This document shows, piece by piece, positions 46,970 to 55,865 of a DNA stretch of 64,000 nt. Origin of the DNA: JAVBMC01 sp031552845 (lineage in GTDB: Bacteria; Verrucomicrobiota; Kiritimatiellia; RFP12; DVOR01); the NCBI GenBank assembly GCA_031552845.1, contig JAVBMC010000028.1:62001-126000 (forward strand), in the 5' to 3' direction. The translations under genes and the position numbers were made by a program. Within the stretch, counting starts at the first letter, position 1, and each line of letters begins with the position of its first letter. Under the pieces are notes generated by a model. That model saw nothing but the letters and a program-made list of their open reading frames with translations, had not been told where the DNA came from and made no database searches.

Positions 46970-49900
46970 ATGAACTGGAAAATGCTTGCGGGCGTAGCTT
47001 TGCTGAGTGCTGGTGTCGCTTGGGGACAGATTGGGTCTGTCTGGCAGTCTGGAGATATCACGGGTGATTCGGATGTGGTGACGGAGGGAGAACTGCTCGC
47101 GGCGTATGCGGTGAGTGCCGCGACAGAGGTGAATGGTGTCGCATTTGCAAAACCGACTGCTTATAATACGAATGCATGTGCATGGGGTACTATGTTCACA
47201 ATGGACATGGGGTACTATGGAACTCGTAGTCTTAATACAGCTCGTGGAACGCCAACAAATCCGGAGTTGAGCAACGCGTACATTACTCTATTAAAAGGCA
47301 TGACATATGCTAGTAATAGTCAAAGTGATTTGCTGTCGCCCTTGGGGCGCGTGACCATTCAAAACTTAAAACCGGGGGCTGTTTATTTGGTGCAGATTTG
47401 GAGCAGCGATTCTTCGGAGTGGTCCACGACCAATCGTCTGACAACTTTCACAGCGTCATCAACCATTTCACCCTCGGTTTCGGTTACGGTGCGGCATAAT
47501 TTAACTGCAGCAAAGGGTGGCACGGGACAGTACGTTGTGCTACGGTTCACGGCGACAGCCGAACAGCATATGATTGAAATGTCAGCGCCGGATTTTGCAA
47601 ATTCGGTTGAGGCCATTGCGCTGAGTGCGATTCAGCTGCGGAAGTTGGCGGATTCGACAGAGGGGGTATCTGCTTGGCAGCAAGAATTGAATGAAGCTGA
47701 GTGGGATGTGACAGACCGCAACTGGGGTGGAGATGGCGAGACGGTGCTATGGTCGGCTGAGGCCGGAGCAGGCCGCGCAGGCGTTATGGCGGTGTCGGGA
47801 ACAACGGATGGACTGATAACGGTCAACTCTGATGTGACAGCAGGTACGATTTATGCCTCAGGCGGATTCCAAACACTGCAGGGGACAGGCAGTTTGAAGG
47901 TGTCGCAGATTAATTCGGCAGGTGTGTTGTCGATTCAGGTGCCGTTGATGGGCGATTCGCTTTTGAAAGATGATGCGGGCTCATTGTTCTTCTTGAAGTC
48001 GGACGTTCCACACCAAACCAAGCGGATTACGGTGGATAATGGTTCTGTGATTTTAGGAGGCTTGCCGAGCTTCTGGGAGAATAGCGTTTTCCGTTTGGAC
48101 GCTTCCATGCCGGATAGTATTGTACGAGATGCCAATGGCGCGATCAGCAGCTGGAAGTCAGTTGGAGACGTGACATTAAGTTATGATTTTACGGAGGCGA
48201 TGGATGCGGACTTTGTCAAGCCGGTGTATGATGCCAATGCATTTGGCGGTAAGGGTGGTGTTGTATTCGGCGCTAACGGCCCCTCTAAATTATTGTCGTC
48301 GCTGCCGGTGACGGTGCGGACTGTTTTTGCGGTGATGCACTTTGATACATTTGCCGATTACTCAGAAGTCTGGGGCATTAATGGTTTGGACAACAATACA
48401 GTGCGCGGTATTCGTTTGGCAGGGAGCACTACCGCTACGAGCGCGAAGTGGTATCAAGATGCATCGAACACTGGCAACTTCAATGAGACTGATTGCTTCT
48501 GGGTGGATGGGGTCGCCTCTACGACTTATCCGGAGGCATCCTTGACCGAGCTACAGGTGGTGACAGCGACGAGCCGGGTGAGAAATGATTCGGTAGATAA
48601 GCTTTTTGGGTTGGGGTCATACAGTTTTTTGCCGGCTAATCGTACAGGGCGCTATCTGCAGGGACGTATTGCTGAGGTTGTCGGATTCAGCCGTGACTTA
48701 ACCCGCTCGGAGCGGATTGCTGTCGAAGAGTATTTGAGGACTAAGTGGCAGCAGCCGGTGACACGGCACAACCTGTTGCCCATTGACACAAAAATCACGC
48801 TTGAGGAGAAAGGCGTGCTGCAGCTGAGTAACGTTCCGCAAGAGCTGGCTCAGCTCAGCGGTAACGGTTCGGTGGTTGCCTCGGAGCCGGTGAATGCATT
48901 GATTGTCAATGCCGTTGAGGATCATGCGTATGCAGGCACAATTGCCGCCAATGTGCGTGTTGAGAAAAAAGGCCCCGCCTTGTGGCAACTGTCGGGCGAT
49001 AAAACATTTCACGGCATACTTGCCATTCAAGAGGGAACGGTCATGGCGGGTATCGACTGTTCTTTGCCTGAGGATGGGTTAGCGTATCGAATTGATGCTT
49101 CGAGGAGTAGTACGTTGACGCATGATGAAGAAGGCAAAGTCTCTGCATGGCGGGATGCGCGTCCCGATAGTTCGGTGGTCTTTCGGCAAGAAAATGCGGA
49201 AGCGCAACCCATTTATACTCCTACGGCATTTGGCGGTATTGGTGGAGTACGGTTTGGAACGGATGGGCGGGTCACTAGTTTGATCAACTCACAAAGTGCA
49301 AGTATCAAAACCGTCTTCATTGTTGCATGGACAGAGAAGGCCAATATTGAATTTGCGGGCATCTGGGGTTCTGCAGGGGCTAACTTGGGGCTGCGCGCTG
49401 CTGGTTTAGTGATCCACAACAGCAAATCAACCCAGTGGGCGTTTAACCTGTTTAACAGTGCTGACTTCATTGAAGGCCCAACGAAAGGATTATTTCGTTC
49501 CAACGGAGTGACGCTGACAAGCACGCCCACAATTCCGCTCGGACAACCGCAGTTGATTATGCTGAAGCGTGATGCAACGGCAACGTTCCCCGGGACTGCT
49601 ATCGGCAAATATTGGGATGCTACGCCAACGCGGCAATATACGGGCTATATTGGCGAGATACTCGCTTACGATAGAGACTTCACGGAGGAAGAGTACGAGG
49701 CTGTTGAACAGGCGCTCATGATGAAATGGGGTTTGGTTGAGCAAAAGCTGACGCAATGTTTTGCACCGGAGGCCAGTCTTGAGATCGCAACCGGTGGCAC
49801 CTTGCATCTCGCCGGTACTGAACAAAAGGTGACTAACTATAAGGGTGCCGGAGCCATCATCAATGGTGAGTTAATTGTGACAGGAACAGTCACGCCGACC

Positions 49901-50179
49901 GGTGCGGTGGAGATCTTTAACATTCCGGCTGAACTTGCCGTGATATCCCCGAATGGCAATCTAAAGATTTCTGCGGATGGCGATTTGAGCACGATGATTA
50001 TTACGATTGATAAAGATAAACTGGTGCTGGGCGCCCGCTATTCAATTATCACGTGTAATGGTGAGTTGACTGGCCTGCCCGTGGTGTTCGGTGTAAATCC
50101 TGAGGTTTGGATGGTCAGGCGTGTGGGTGATGCGATTGAATTATATTCGATCGCACCCACGGTGTTAGAGTTATTCTAA
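46970..50179 (+). CDS. Giant secreted LamG/passenger-repeat protein, paralogue 3
   Basis: 1069 residues. Signal peptide MNWKMLAGVALLSAGVAWG, then the shared module (GDSDVVTEGELLAAYAVSAAT), a passenger stretch (EWDVTDRNWGGDG), LamG-like folds 1 (FRLDASMPDSIVRDANG) and 2 (YRIDASRSSTLTHDEEGK), and a C-terminal region nearly identical in pattern to paralogue 2 (GRYIGEILAYDRDFTEEEY near 900 and EVWMVRRVGDAIELYS), ending TVLELF. It begins 24 bp after paralogue 2, with GAGAAGGAC upstream. A terminator follows it. Confidence 0.75.
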   Translation: MNWKMLAGVALLSAGVAWGQIGSVWQSGDITGDSDVVTEGELLAAYAVSAATEVNGVAFAKPTAYNTNACAWGTMFTMDMGYYGTRSLNTARGTPTNPELSNAYITLLKGMTYASNSQSDLLSPLGRVTIQNLKPGAVYLVQIWSSDSSEWSTTNRLTTFTASSTISPSVSVTVRHNLTAAKGGTGQYVVLRFTATAEQHMIEMSAPDFANSVEAIALSAIQLRKLADSTEGVSAWQQELNEAEWDVTDRNWGGDGETVLWSAEAGAGRAGVMAVSGTTDGLITVNSDVTAGTIYASGGFQTLQGTGSLKVSQINSAGVLSIQVPLMGDSLLKDDAGSLFFLKSDVPHQTKRITVDNGSVILGGLPSFWENSVFRLDASMPDSIVRDANGAISSWKSVGDVTLSYDFTEAMDADFVKPVYDANAFGGKGGVVFGANGPSKLLSSLPVTVRTVFAVMHFDTFADYSEVWGINGLDNNTVRGIRLAGSTTATSAKWYQDASNTGNFNETDCFWVDGVASTTYPEASLTELQVVTATSRVRNDSVDKLFGLGSYSFLPANRTGRYLQGRIAEVVGFSRDLTRSERIAVEEYLRTKWQQPVTRHNLLPIDTKITLEEKGVLQLSNVPQELAQLSGNGSVVASEPVNALIVNAVEDHAYAGTIAANVRVEKKGPALWQLSGDKTFHGILAIQEGTVMAGIDCSLPEDGLAYRIDASRSSTLTHDEEGKVSAWRDARPDSSVVFRQENAEAQPIYTPTAFGGIGGVRFGTDGRVTSLINSQSASIKTVFIVAWTEKANIEFAGIWGSAGANLGLRAAGLVIHNSKSTQWAFNLFNSADFIEGPTKGLFRSNGVTLTSTPTIPLGQPQLIMLKRDATATFPGTAIGKYWDATPTRQYTGYIGEILAYDRDFTEEEYEAVEQALMMKWGLVEQKLTQCFAPEASLEIATGGTLHLAGTEQKVTNYKGAGAIINGELIVTGTVTPTGAVEIFNIPAELAVISPNGNLKISADGDLSTMIITIDKDKLVLGARYSIITCNGELTGLPVVFGVNPEVWMVRRVGDAIELYSIAPTVLELF

Positions 50180-50196
50180 TGAATTGATGGTGGTTA

Positions 50197-50233
50197 AGCC
50201 CGCAGGTATTCGCAAAATACCTGCGGGCTCTTG
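50197..50233 (+). terminator. Rho-independent terminator of the giant-protein operon
   Basis: A near-perfect 14-bp stem, GCCCGCAGGTATT with AATACCTGCGGGC, around a CGCAA loop, followed by TCTTGTT. The short T-run makes it less certain. The next gene starts only 16 bp later, so some read-through is possible. Confidence 0.7.
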
Positions 50234-50248
50234 TTAGACGGGGATGGA

Positions 50249-52588
50249 ATGATGAGGTTTGCGTTGATGGCGGTGATATTGTGCGGGGGACTGCAATGTT
50301 CGGCGATGGAGAAGCTGCCGGAGATTGTGACGCCGTCATTGACTGTTCGTGCACTGACGCCGACGCAGATTCGCATTGAGACTGCCGATGGAAAGAAGAT
50401 TGTAGACTACAACGGCATCCGCCTCAAAGGAACATTATCGGCAAAGACTGTTGATGGCGGGAGTGTCCGGCGTACGGTCAATGCTGATGGATTGCCGACG
50501 CTGGAAGTTCGTTATGCGGTCAGCGTTGATGGCGATGAGAAGACCAAGCCGGTTGTCGTTGGACGCTTTACGCCGAATAAAGATAGTGTCCGCGTAACGT
50601 ATGATATTACCGGTGTTCCGACCGATAAGAAGTTTACGCTGGGCAACTCCATGCTGCAACGCAGTTATGTCTCCGGCACAGAGCTTCTCGTGGAACAGCG
50701 CAGTATGCTGACTCATTGGGAACGTCATGAGGCGGGCGGGATTCCTTATGAAGTCAACGATGGCACCGTGGTTCCTTACCGTTCACCTTCCGGGGCATTT
50801 GCTGTTGTCGTTGATGGGCACCCGAATCTCAAGTGGCGTGATGGACATCAAGAACATATCTCAATCAACCGTGTGGAGCCGGGACACTTTAAATCAGAGT
50901 TCGCTGTGGTGCTTGCTGATATTGAAAAAGTGGGCGCGCCTGCAATCGGCGGCATCTGGCGGAACTGTCCCGTGGGATTAACGTTGCGGACGGACCGCGC
51001 GTTTCATTGCTGGCAGTCGGCCAAAGAGCCTCTCTGCTTCACTGCCGACATCAACAGCTCACTTGCAGTTACACAGCGCGTAGAGCGTGCGTATTGGGTG
51101 CGCGATTTTGCGGGCAGGGTGATTGCTCAAGACACGCGACAGATCAATCTTCCTCCATTGACTCTCTACTCGGAACCCTTGAAGGTGCAGACGAGCGATA
51201 CGCGCGGCATTTACTTTGTGGAGGTTTCGTTGAAGGATCTGCGCGGGCACGAGCTTGCGTTTGCACGAATCAATCTGACCGTGCTGCCGCCGCACACGTT
51301 TTCATCTACGCCTCAAGACAGTATCTTTGGCCTCGCCGCCTATTGGCCTTTGCCGTCGGAGGAAGTTGTGCAGGACTTGATGGATCGCATGGGCGTGCGT
51401 TGGTTGCGCGAAGGCGACACCCGCAAGCAGCACCCGCCGCGTATTGCCAACCATCACAGCAACACATCATTCGGTAAAGAGTGGAATCCGACTGAGCGCG
51501 ATGCTTGGATCCGCAAACAGTTTGAGATCTGTGTTGAGAATAAAAACCCCTGCTGGGAGTTCGGCAACGAGATCAACATGTCCACTTTTGGCATTGCGTT
51601 GGAAGGCGGCGGGATCGGCAAAGCGTTGCTCGCACCACAATATATCGATTGGATTAATGCTGTGCGCCGCGTACAAAAAGAGAAGCCGGAGTGGCAGCAG
51701 ATTCAGCTACTGAGTTTCGGTGTGGCGGGAATGGATACAGTGTTCGTGCGCAAGCTGATTGATGCCGGAACTTTCGCGCAGCTTGACGGACTCTGCCTGC
51801 ATCCGGGGCGCGGTAACTTCGCGCCTGATTATCCGCTGGCACAGCCGTGGCTGCCGCATGATCTCAAGCGTGATAAGGGGAGCTTTTGGAACTATTACGG
51901 CGCCGTGCGGACAGCGCATGACATCTGCAGCAGTAACGGTAGCAAGCCCTTATGGCTCACAGAGGTTTATGCGCCGACTAACCCCAACAGCCATTGGGAA
52001 GACACGCCCCGCCATGCGGCGGAGAATGTGTTGTTGAGCTTTATCTTGGCAAAGGTTGAGAGTGTTAAGGCCGTGATGTACTATCAACTCTTTGACTCCG
52101 TTTGGTATGACCGCCTCGGCGTCAATCACAAAGAGCGCGAGTATTTCTTTGGGCTGATCCACCGCGACTATAGTCTCAAGCCCGCACTGCTCGCCTACTG
52201 CGCGGCGGCAGAACATTTGGAGAGTGCAGTGTTTAAAGGCTGGGTGAAGTTTGATGGCACGGAAGTCCGTGGTGTAGTCTTTGATACGCCGCGTGGCGCA
52301 TTGACGATTTTGTGGAACCGTGCCGATGGCTATATCCTCACAGAGAAAGTTAAACCCTTCGCAACACCGGAACCTTGGGTAGACTTGTGGAAAACTAAAA
52401 CAGCCGTTACACTGCCGACATCTGCCTCATCCGTACGCATTATCAATGCCATCGGTCAACACTCCACTGTCGCATCCAACAATAAGACTGTCACGCTCAA
52501 AATAGATGGCGCACCGACGATGATCTACGGACTCGACATCGCGCAGTTCAAACTATTGCCAAACGGTGCAGTTGCGGTGAAACATTAA
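50249..52588 (+). CDS. Secreted clan-A-type glycoside hydrolase (putative)
   Basis: 779 residues. A signal peptide (MMRFALMAVILCGGLQCSAM) precedes a beta domain (about 20-350). The barrel region has WEFGNEIN with E441 as the probable acid/base and WLTEVYAPT with E572 as the probable nucleophile; NE on one strand and E on a later strand is the (beta/alpha)8 clan GH-A layout. A beta domain follows (about 680-779). The exact GH family is not clear from the sequence; GH39-like or a related unclassified group fits. It follows the giant surface-protein operon, so sugar capture followed by cleavage is plausible. GGGG precedes the ATG; 50252 is an equally good start. It overlaps the nrdG stop by 4 nt, convergent. 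Confidence 0.68.
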   Translation: MMRFALMAVILCGGLQCSAMEKLPEIVTPSLTVRALTPTQIRIETADGKKIVDYNGIRLKGTLSAKTVDGGSVRRTVNADGLPTLEVRYAVSVDGDEKTKPVVVGRFTPNKDSVRVTYDITGVPTDKKFTLGNSMLQRSYVSGTELLVEQRSMLTHWERHEAGGIPYEVNDGTVVPYRSPSGAFAVVVDGHPNLKWRDGHQEHISINRVEPGHFKSEFAVVLADIEKVGAPAIGGIWRNCPVGLTLRTDRAFHCWQSAKEPLCFTADINSSLAVTQRVERAYWVRDFAGRVIAQDTRQINLPPLTLYSEPLKVQTSDTRGIYFVEVSLKDLRGHELAFARINLTVLPPHTFSSTPQDSIFGLAAYWPLPSEEVVQDLMDRMGVRWLREGDTRKQHPPRIANHHSNTSFGKEWNPTERDAWIRKQFEICVENKNPCWEFGNEINMSTFGIALEGGGIGKALLAPQYIDWINAVRRVQKEKPEWQQIQLLSFGVAGMDTVFVRKLIDAGTFAQLDGLCLHPGRGNFAPDYPLAQPWLPHDLKRDKGSFWNYYGAVRTAHDICSSNGSKPLWLTEVYAPTNPNSHWEDTPRHAAENVLLSFILAKVESVKAVMYYQLFDSVWYDRLGVNHKEREYFFGLIHRDYSLKPALLAYCAAAEHLESAVFKGWVKFDGTEVRGVVFDTPRGALTILWNRADGYILTEKVKPFATPEPWVDLWKTKTAVTLPTSASSVRIINAIGQHSTVASNNKTVTLKIDGAPTMIYGLDIAQFKLLPNGAVAVKH

Positions 52589-53181
52589 CGTGCCGGAGGA
52601 GTACGGAATATATTTTTACGCCAAAGAGGCGGTGGTTTGCCAATCTGCTGTTGGATTTCGGCTTCCATCGTTTGTAAGTCAGTGCCCGAGAGCTGGGGAA
52701 TCAGCGTGGTGCGTAGTTCCCAGGGGATAGATGAGGAGGCTGTTCGTTTGATAGTTTCGTGAACGACGCCAGAATCGGCAGCGGGGCCACAGATTTCTAG
52801 GTAGCGTGACGCAGGGCACTTGTAATCAATGGCAATGTAGTCTAGTAGATTCTTTGCAAGAAGCTCAGACACGACGTCGGGGTGACAGCCGTTTGTGTCG
52901 AGTTTGACTTGGTAGTTGAGGGTTTTGAGGTAGCGGCAGAATGTGATCAAGTCAGCTTGGATTGTAGGTTCGCCACCGCTGATGACTACGCCTGCCAACA
53001 GGCCGGCACGTTTTTCAAGGAACAAGCGGACTTCTTCCTCAGGCACCAAGTCCGCGCCATCGCGCGTTTGCGGATTATGGCAGAAACAGCAGTCATAGGG
53101 ACACCCGGAGGTGAAGGCAACGCAGGCCGGCACCCCCGGGTAATCTATTAACGAAGTCTTGATTAGCCCGGCAAAGATCAC
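52585..53181 (-). CDS. nrdG: Anaerobic ribonucleoside-triphosphate reductase activating protein
   Basis: 198 residues, a radical SAM enzyme that installs the glycyl radical on NrdD. The CxxxCxxC cluster motif is CPYDCCFC near residue 27, followed by NPQTRDG and the GGEPT motif near 70, then KLDTNG. Starts with GTG in a GTGA overlap with the nrdD stop (53178-53181), so the two are translationally coupled. It ends against the glycosidase gene on the other strand. Length fits NrdG, not the longer pyruvate formate-lyase activases. Confidence 0.93.
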   Translation of the reverse strand: MIFAGLIKTSLIDYPGVPACVAFTSGCPYDCCFCHNPQTRDGADLVPEEEVRLFLEKRAGLLAGVVISGGEPTIQADLITFCRYLKTLNYQVKLDTNGCHPDVVSELLAKNLLDYIAIDYKCPASRYLEICGPAADSGVVHETIKRTASSSIPWELRTTLIPQLSGTDLQTMEAEIQQQIGKPPPLWRKNIFRTPPAR

Positions 53182-55271
53182 GCGGTGGCTTTCTTCATGA
53201 CATAAGGTTTGCGCTCGTTGTATTCGGCCTTCTTGCCTTTGTTGAAGTTTTTAACCGGTCGCAGGTAGCCGACCACACGCGTCCAAACCTCGGTCTCTGC
53301 GCCGCACTTCGGGCAGGCCGTATGTTCGCCATCGAGATAGCCATGCGCATCGCACGTGCTAAAGGTCGGCGTCAGTGAGACGTAGGGGAGTTTGTAGCGT
53401 GTGAAGATGGTTCGGATGAGTTCCCGCGCCGCTTGGGTATCGGTGATACGCTCGCCGAGATAGAGGTGCAGAACCGTGCCGCCGGTGTAGGCCGATTGCA
53501 AGTCGTCTTGCAGGTCGAGCGTTTCAAAGATATCATCGGTGAAGGCAACGGGCAGTTGGGATGAGTTCGTATAGTACGGTTCGTTTTCGCCGGCTGCAAG
53601 AATTGCCGGATGGCGCGCCTTGTCGATCCGTGCCAAGCGGTAGCTGGTGCCCTCGGCGGGTGTTGCTTCCAAGTTGAAGAAGTGTCCCGTCTCTTCTTGG
53701 AATCCCGTCATCAGGTTTCGCAGCGCCTCAAGTACGTCGTTAGCGAACTTCTGCCCCTTCTCGCTTGTCAGGTCAACATCGGAATCGAAGAGGTTGCGGA
53801 TAGCTTCGTTCATGCCGACGATGCCGATGGTGCTGAAGTGATTCGCCCAGTAAGAGCCTTCGCGTTTGCGGATGTCTTCAAGGTAGCGGGCGGAGAAAGG
53901 ATACATGCCGCGGGCGGTCTCCTTCTCGATAATGCCGCGCTTCATCTCAAGGCTGTCTTTCGCCAACACGGCGTAGCTGCGCAGGATTTCGTAGAAGCGT
54001 TTCTCGTCGCCCTGTGCTTCGTAAGCAAGGCGCGGCAGGTTGAGCGTGACGACGCCGATGCTGCCGGTGAGCGGATTGGAACCGAAAAGGCCGCCGCCGC
54101 GTTTGCGCAGCTCGGAGGTGTCGAGCCGCAGACGGCAGCACATGGAGAGCGCGTCTTCCGGCGAGAGGTCGCTGTTGATGTAATTGGAGAAGTAGGGAAT
54201 GCCATATTTACACGTCATCTCGAATATGGCATCGCTCACAGGGTTATCCCACTGGAAGTCACGCGTGATGTTGATGGTGGGGATCGGGAAGGTGAACACA
54301 CGTCCCGACGCATCGCCCTCCATCATAACTTCGCAGAAGGCGCGGTTGAAAATATCCATCTCTGCCTGATACTCGCCGTAGCAGGTGTCCTGTGGTTTGC
54401 CGCCGATGATGATGGGACGGTCCTTTAACGTGGAGGGAACACGTAAATCAAAGGTGAGGTTGGAGAATGGGCATTGGAATCCGACACGCGTGGGAACGTT
54501 GAGGTTGAAGATGAATTCTTGAAGTGCTTGCTTCACGGATTTGAAGTCGAGCTTGTCCAGGCGGATGAACGGCGCGCAGTAGGTGTCGATGGATGACCAT
54601 GCTTGCGCACCCGCAGTTTCGCCTTGCGTTGAGAAGGTCGAGTTGACAATCTGCCCCAGGAACGAGCGCAGGTGTTTGGCCGGATTGGATGACACTTTGC
54701 CGGGAATGCCGCCGAAGCCGATACACAGCAATTGATACAGATCCCAGCCCGCGCAGTAGGGGCCGAAGAAGCCCAGGTCGTGCAGGTGAAAATAACCATC
54801 TGCATGCGCGGCGCGGATTTCGGCCGGATAGACTTCGTTCAGCCAATACTGCCGCGTGAATGCTTCACGGATGTAGTTGTTCATGCCGTTGACGCTGCGG
54901 GAGGTGTTGGCGTTTTCGCGCACCTTCCAATCGCGGTCGTCGAGGTAATCATGGAACAAACGGATCGTCGCATCGACCACAGCTTGGCCATCGCGGATTT
55001 TCCGCCGCTGTTCACGGTAAAGGATGTAAGCCTTTGCGGTGGCCGTCAGGCCGTTGCGCATGAGCACCTGTTCGACAGTGTCTTGGATTTGTTCGACTTG
55101 GATATTGTCAGCCGCGGTACTCCAGCACAGTTCGAGGACTTCTTCCGCGAGGCGCCGCGGATTACCCGACGTCTCACCCGATACCTTGAGGGCCTTTTCG
55201 ATTGCATTCTGGATTTTCTGTCCGTCGCAGAAAACCACGGTGCCATCCCGTTTCACAACATGTTTGAGCAT
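53178..55271 (-). CDS. nrdD: Anaerobic (class III) ribonucleotide reductase
   Basis: 697 residues. An ATP-cone at the N-terminus (VKRDGTVVFCDGQKIQNAI, ending YILYREQRRKIRD) regulates overall activity. The glycyl-radical motif RVVGYL lies near the C-terminus. The zinc site has CDAHGYLDGEHTACPKC, four cysteines. It makes dNTPs from ribonucleoside triphosphates without oxygen or B12. I place the start at 55271 (MLKHVVKRDGTVVF), since AAGGAGAG sits a few bases upstream; the longer frame to 55340 lies in the riboswitch leader. nrdG is coupled to it. Confidence 0.96.
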   Translation of the reverse strand: MLKHVVKRDGTVVFCDGQKIQNAIEKALKVSGETSGNPRRLAEEVLELCWSTAADNIQVEQIQDTVEQVLMRNGLTATAKAYILYREQRRKIRDGQAVVDATIRLFHDYLDDRDWKVRENANTSRSVNGMNNYIREAFTRQYWLNEVYPAEIRAAHADGYFHLHDLGFFGPYCAGWDLYQLLCIGFGGIPGKVSSNPAKHLRSFLGQIVNSTFSTQGETAGAQAWSSIDTYCAPFIRLDKLDFKSVKQALQEFIFNLNVPTRVGFQCPFSNLTFDLRVPSTLKDRPIIIGGKPQDTCYGEYQAEMDIFNRAFCEVMMEGDASGRVFTFPIPTINITRDFQWDNPVSDAIFEMTCKYGIPYFSNYINSDLSPEDALSMCCRLRLDTSELRKRGGGLFGSNPLTGSIGVVTLNLPRLAYEAQGDEKRFYEILRSYAVLAKDSLEMKRGIIEKETARGMYPFSARYLEDIRKREGSYWANHFSTIGIVGMNEAIRNLFDSDVDLTSEKGQKFANDVLEALRNLMTGFQEETGHFFNLEATPAEGTSYRLARIDKARHPAILAAGENEPYYTNSSQLPVAFTDDIFETLDLQDDLQSAYTGGTVLHLYLGERITDTQAARELIRTIFTRYKLPYVSLTPTFSTCDAHGYLDGEHTACPKCGAETEVWTRVVGYLRPVKNFNKGKKAEYNERKPYVMKKATA

Positions 55272-55373
55272 ATTCTCTCCTTGCGTTTTGGAAAAAGAAG
55301 AGAAGGGGAAGACACCAGCGTTCATCGCGGGGTTTTCCACACGCTCTCCATTCTCCGTGGGTGTGTGTTCGGG
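55272..55373 (-). promoter_or_regulatory. nrdD leader between aptamer and start codon
   Basis: About 100 nt, without a hairpin followed by a U-tract. The switch is therefore more likely to act on ribosome access to the AAGGAGAG site than on transcription termination. The leader includes a AGAAGGGGAAGACACCAGCG mini-repeat. Confidence 0.4.
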
Positions 55374-55528
55374 CGGGGCAGGTCTTCTGGCTCGGGCTTA
55401 TCCACGGCGCCTTCCCGGGATGACTCCCAGTGGCTTGATGCCGTAGCTATATTGCCCTCACAGCGGCGGGACCGCGAAGGTTTTGCACCTTCTTCCCTTT
55501 TCACCGGCGTTTCCGCCGGACCTCGTCC
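55374..55528 (-). promoter_or_regulatory. Cobalamin (B12) riboswitch aptamer
   Basis: On the minus strand the conserved segments come in the right order: AGGTC (P1), GGTGAAAAGGGAA, GGTGCAAAACC, GCCGCTGTGA, AGCCACTG, GGGAAGGC and AGCCAGAAGACCTGCC (the B12 box). AGGTC at 55519-55523 can pair with GACCT at 55380-55384 to close the aptamer. It sits between the nrdD promoter and start codon. Confidence 0.93.
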
Positions 55529-55554
55529 GATACGCCATTTGGCGTATGGGTTGG

Positions 55555-55583
55555 AGTATATCCTGTTTTGGTGAGCAAGGCAA
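55555..55583 (-). promoter_or_regulatory. Sigma-70 promoter of the nrdDG operon
   Basis: TTGCCT and TATACT on the minus strand with a 17-bp spacer. Transcription would begin about 20 nt before the B12 aptamer. Confidence 0.75.
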
Positions 55584-55670
55584 GGAAAACTTCCTCGTCT
55601 GGCTATGCCACCGTCGGCAAACGCCTCGACTACGTGCGTCACTGCCTCTATCCACGTCCGTGAGACAACG
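55584..55670. other. Gap between nrdD promoter and array C
   Basis: About 90 bp, nothing recognised. Confidence 0.3.
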
Positions 55671-55824
55671 GAAAGCAACATGTCGTCCCCCTGTCTGTAA
55701 CGTTGCTTTCTGCGGGCAGTAACATTACTTAGCGTTGTCAGCAACGTTACTTCCTGTGCTGAGTAACATTACTGCCAGTCATAAGTAACATTGCTCATGG
55801 TTGTGAGTAACGTTACTCACGTTC
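55671..55824. repeat. Palindrome array C: seven units, exact 22-bp period
   Basis: Units carry AGTAACGTTACT-like palindromes, with centres at 55679.5, 55701.5, 55723.5, 55745.5, 55767.5, 55789.5 and 55811.5. The best copies are GAGTAACGTTACTC and AGTAACATTACT; the first (GCAACATGTC) is weak. It lies between the aroKB stop and the nrdD promoter. Confidence 0.85.
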
Positions 55825-55865
55825 CTGTTACGGGGCTAAAAGAGGTGTGTGAGCCAAGTGAGGGA

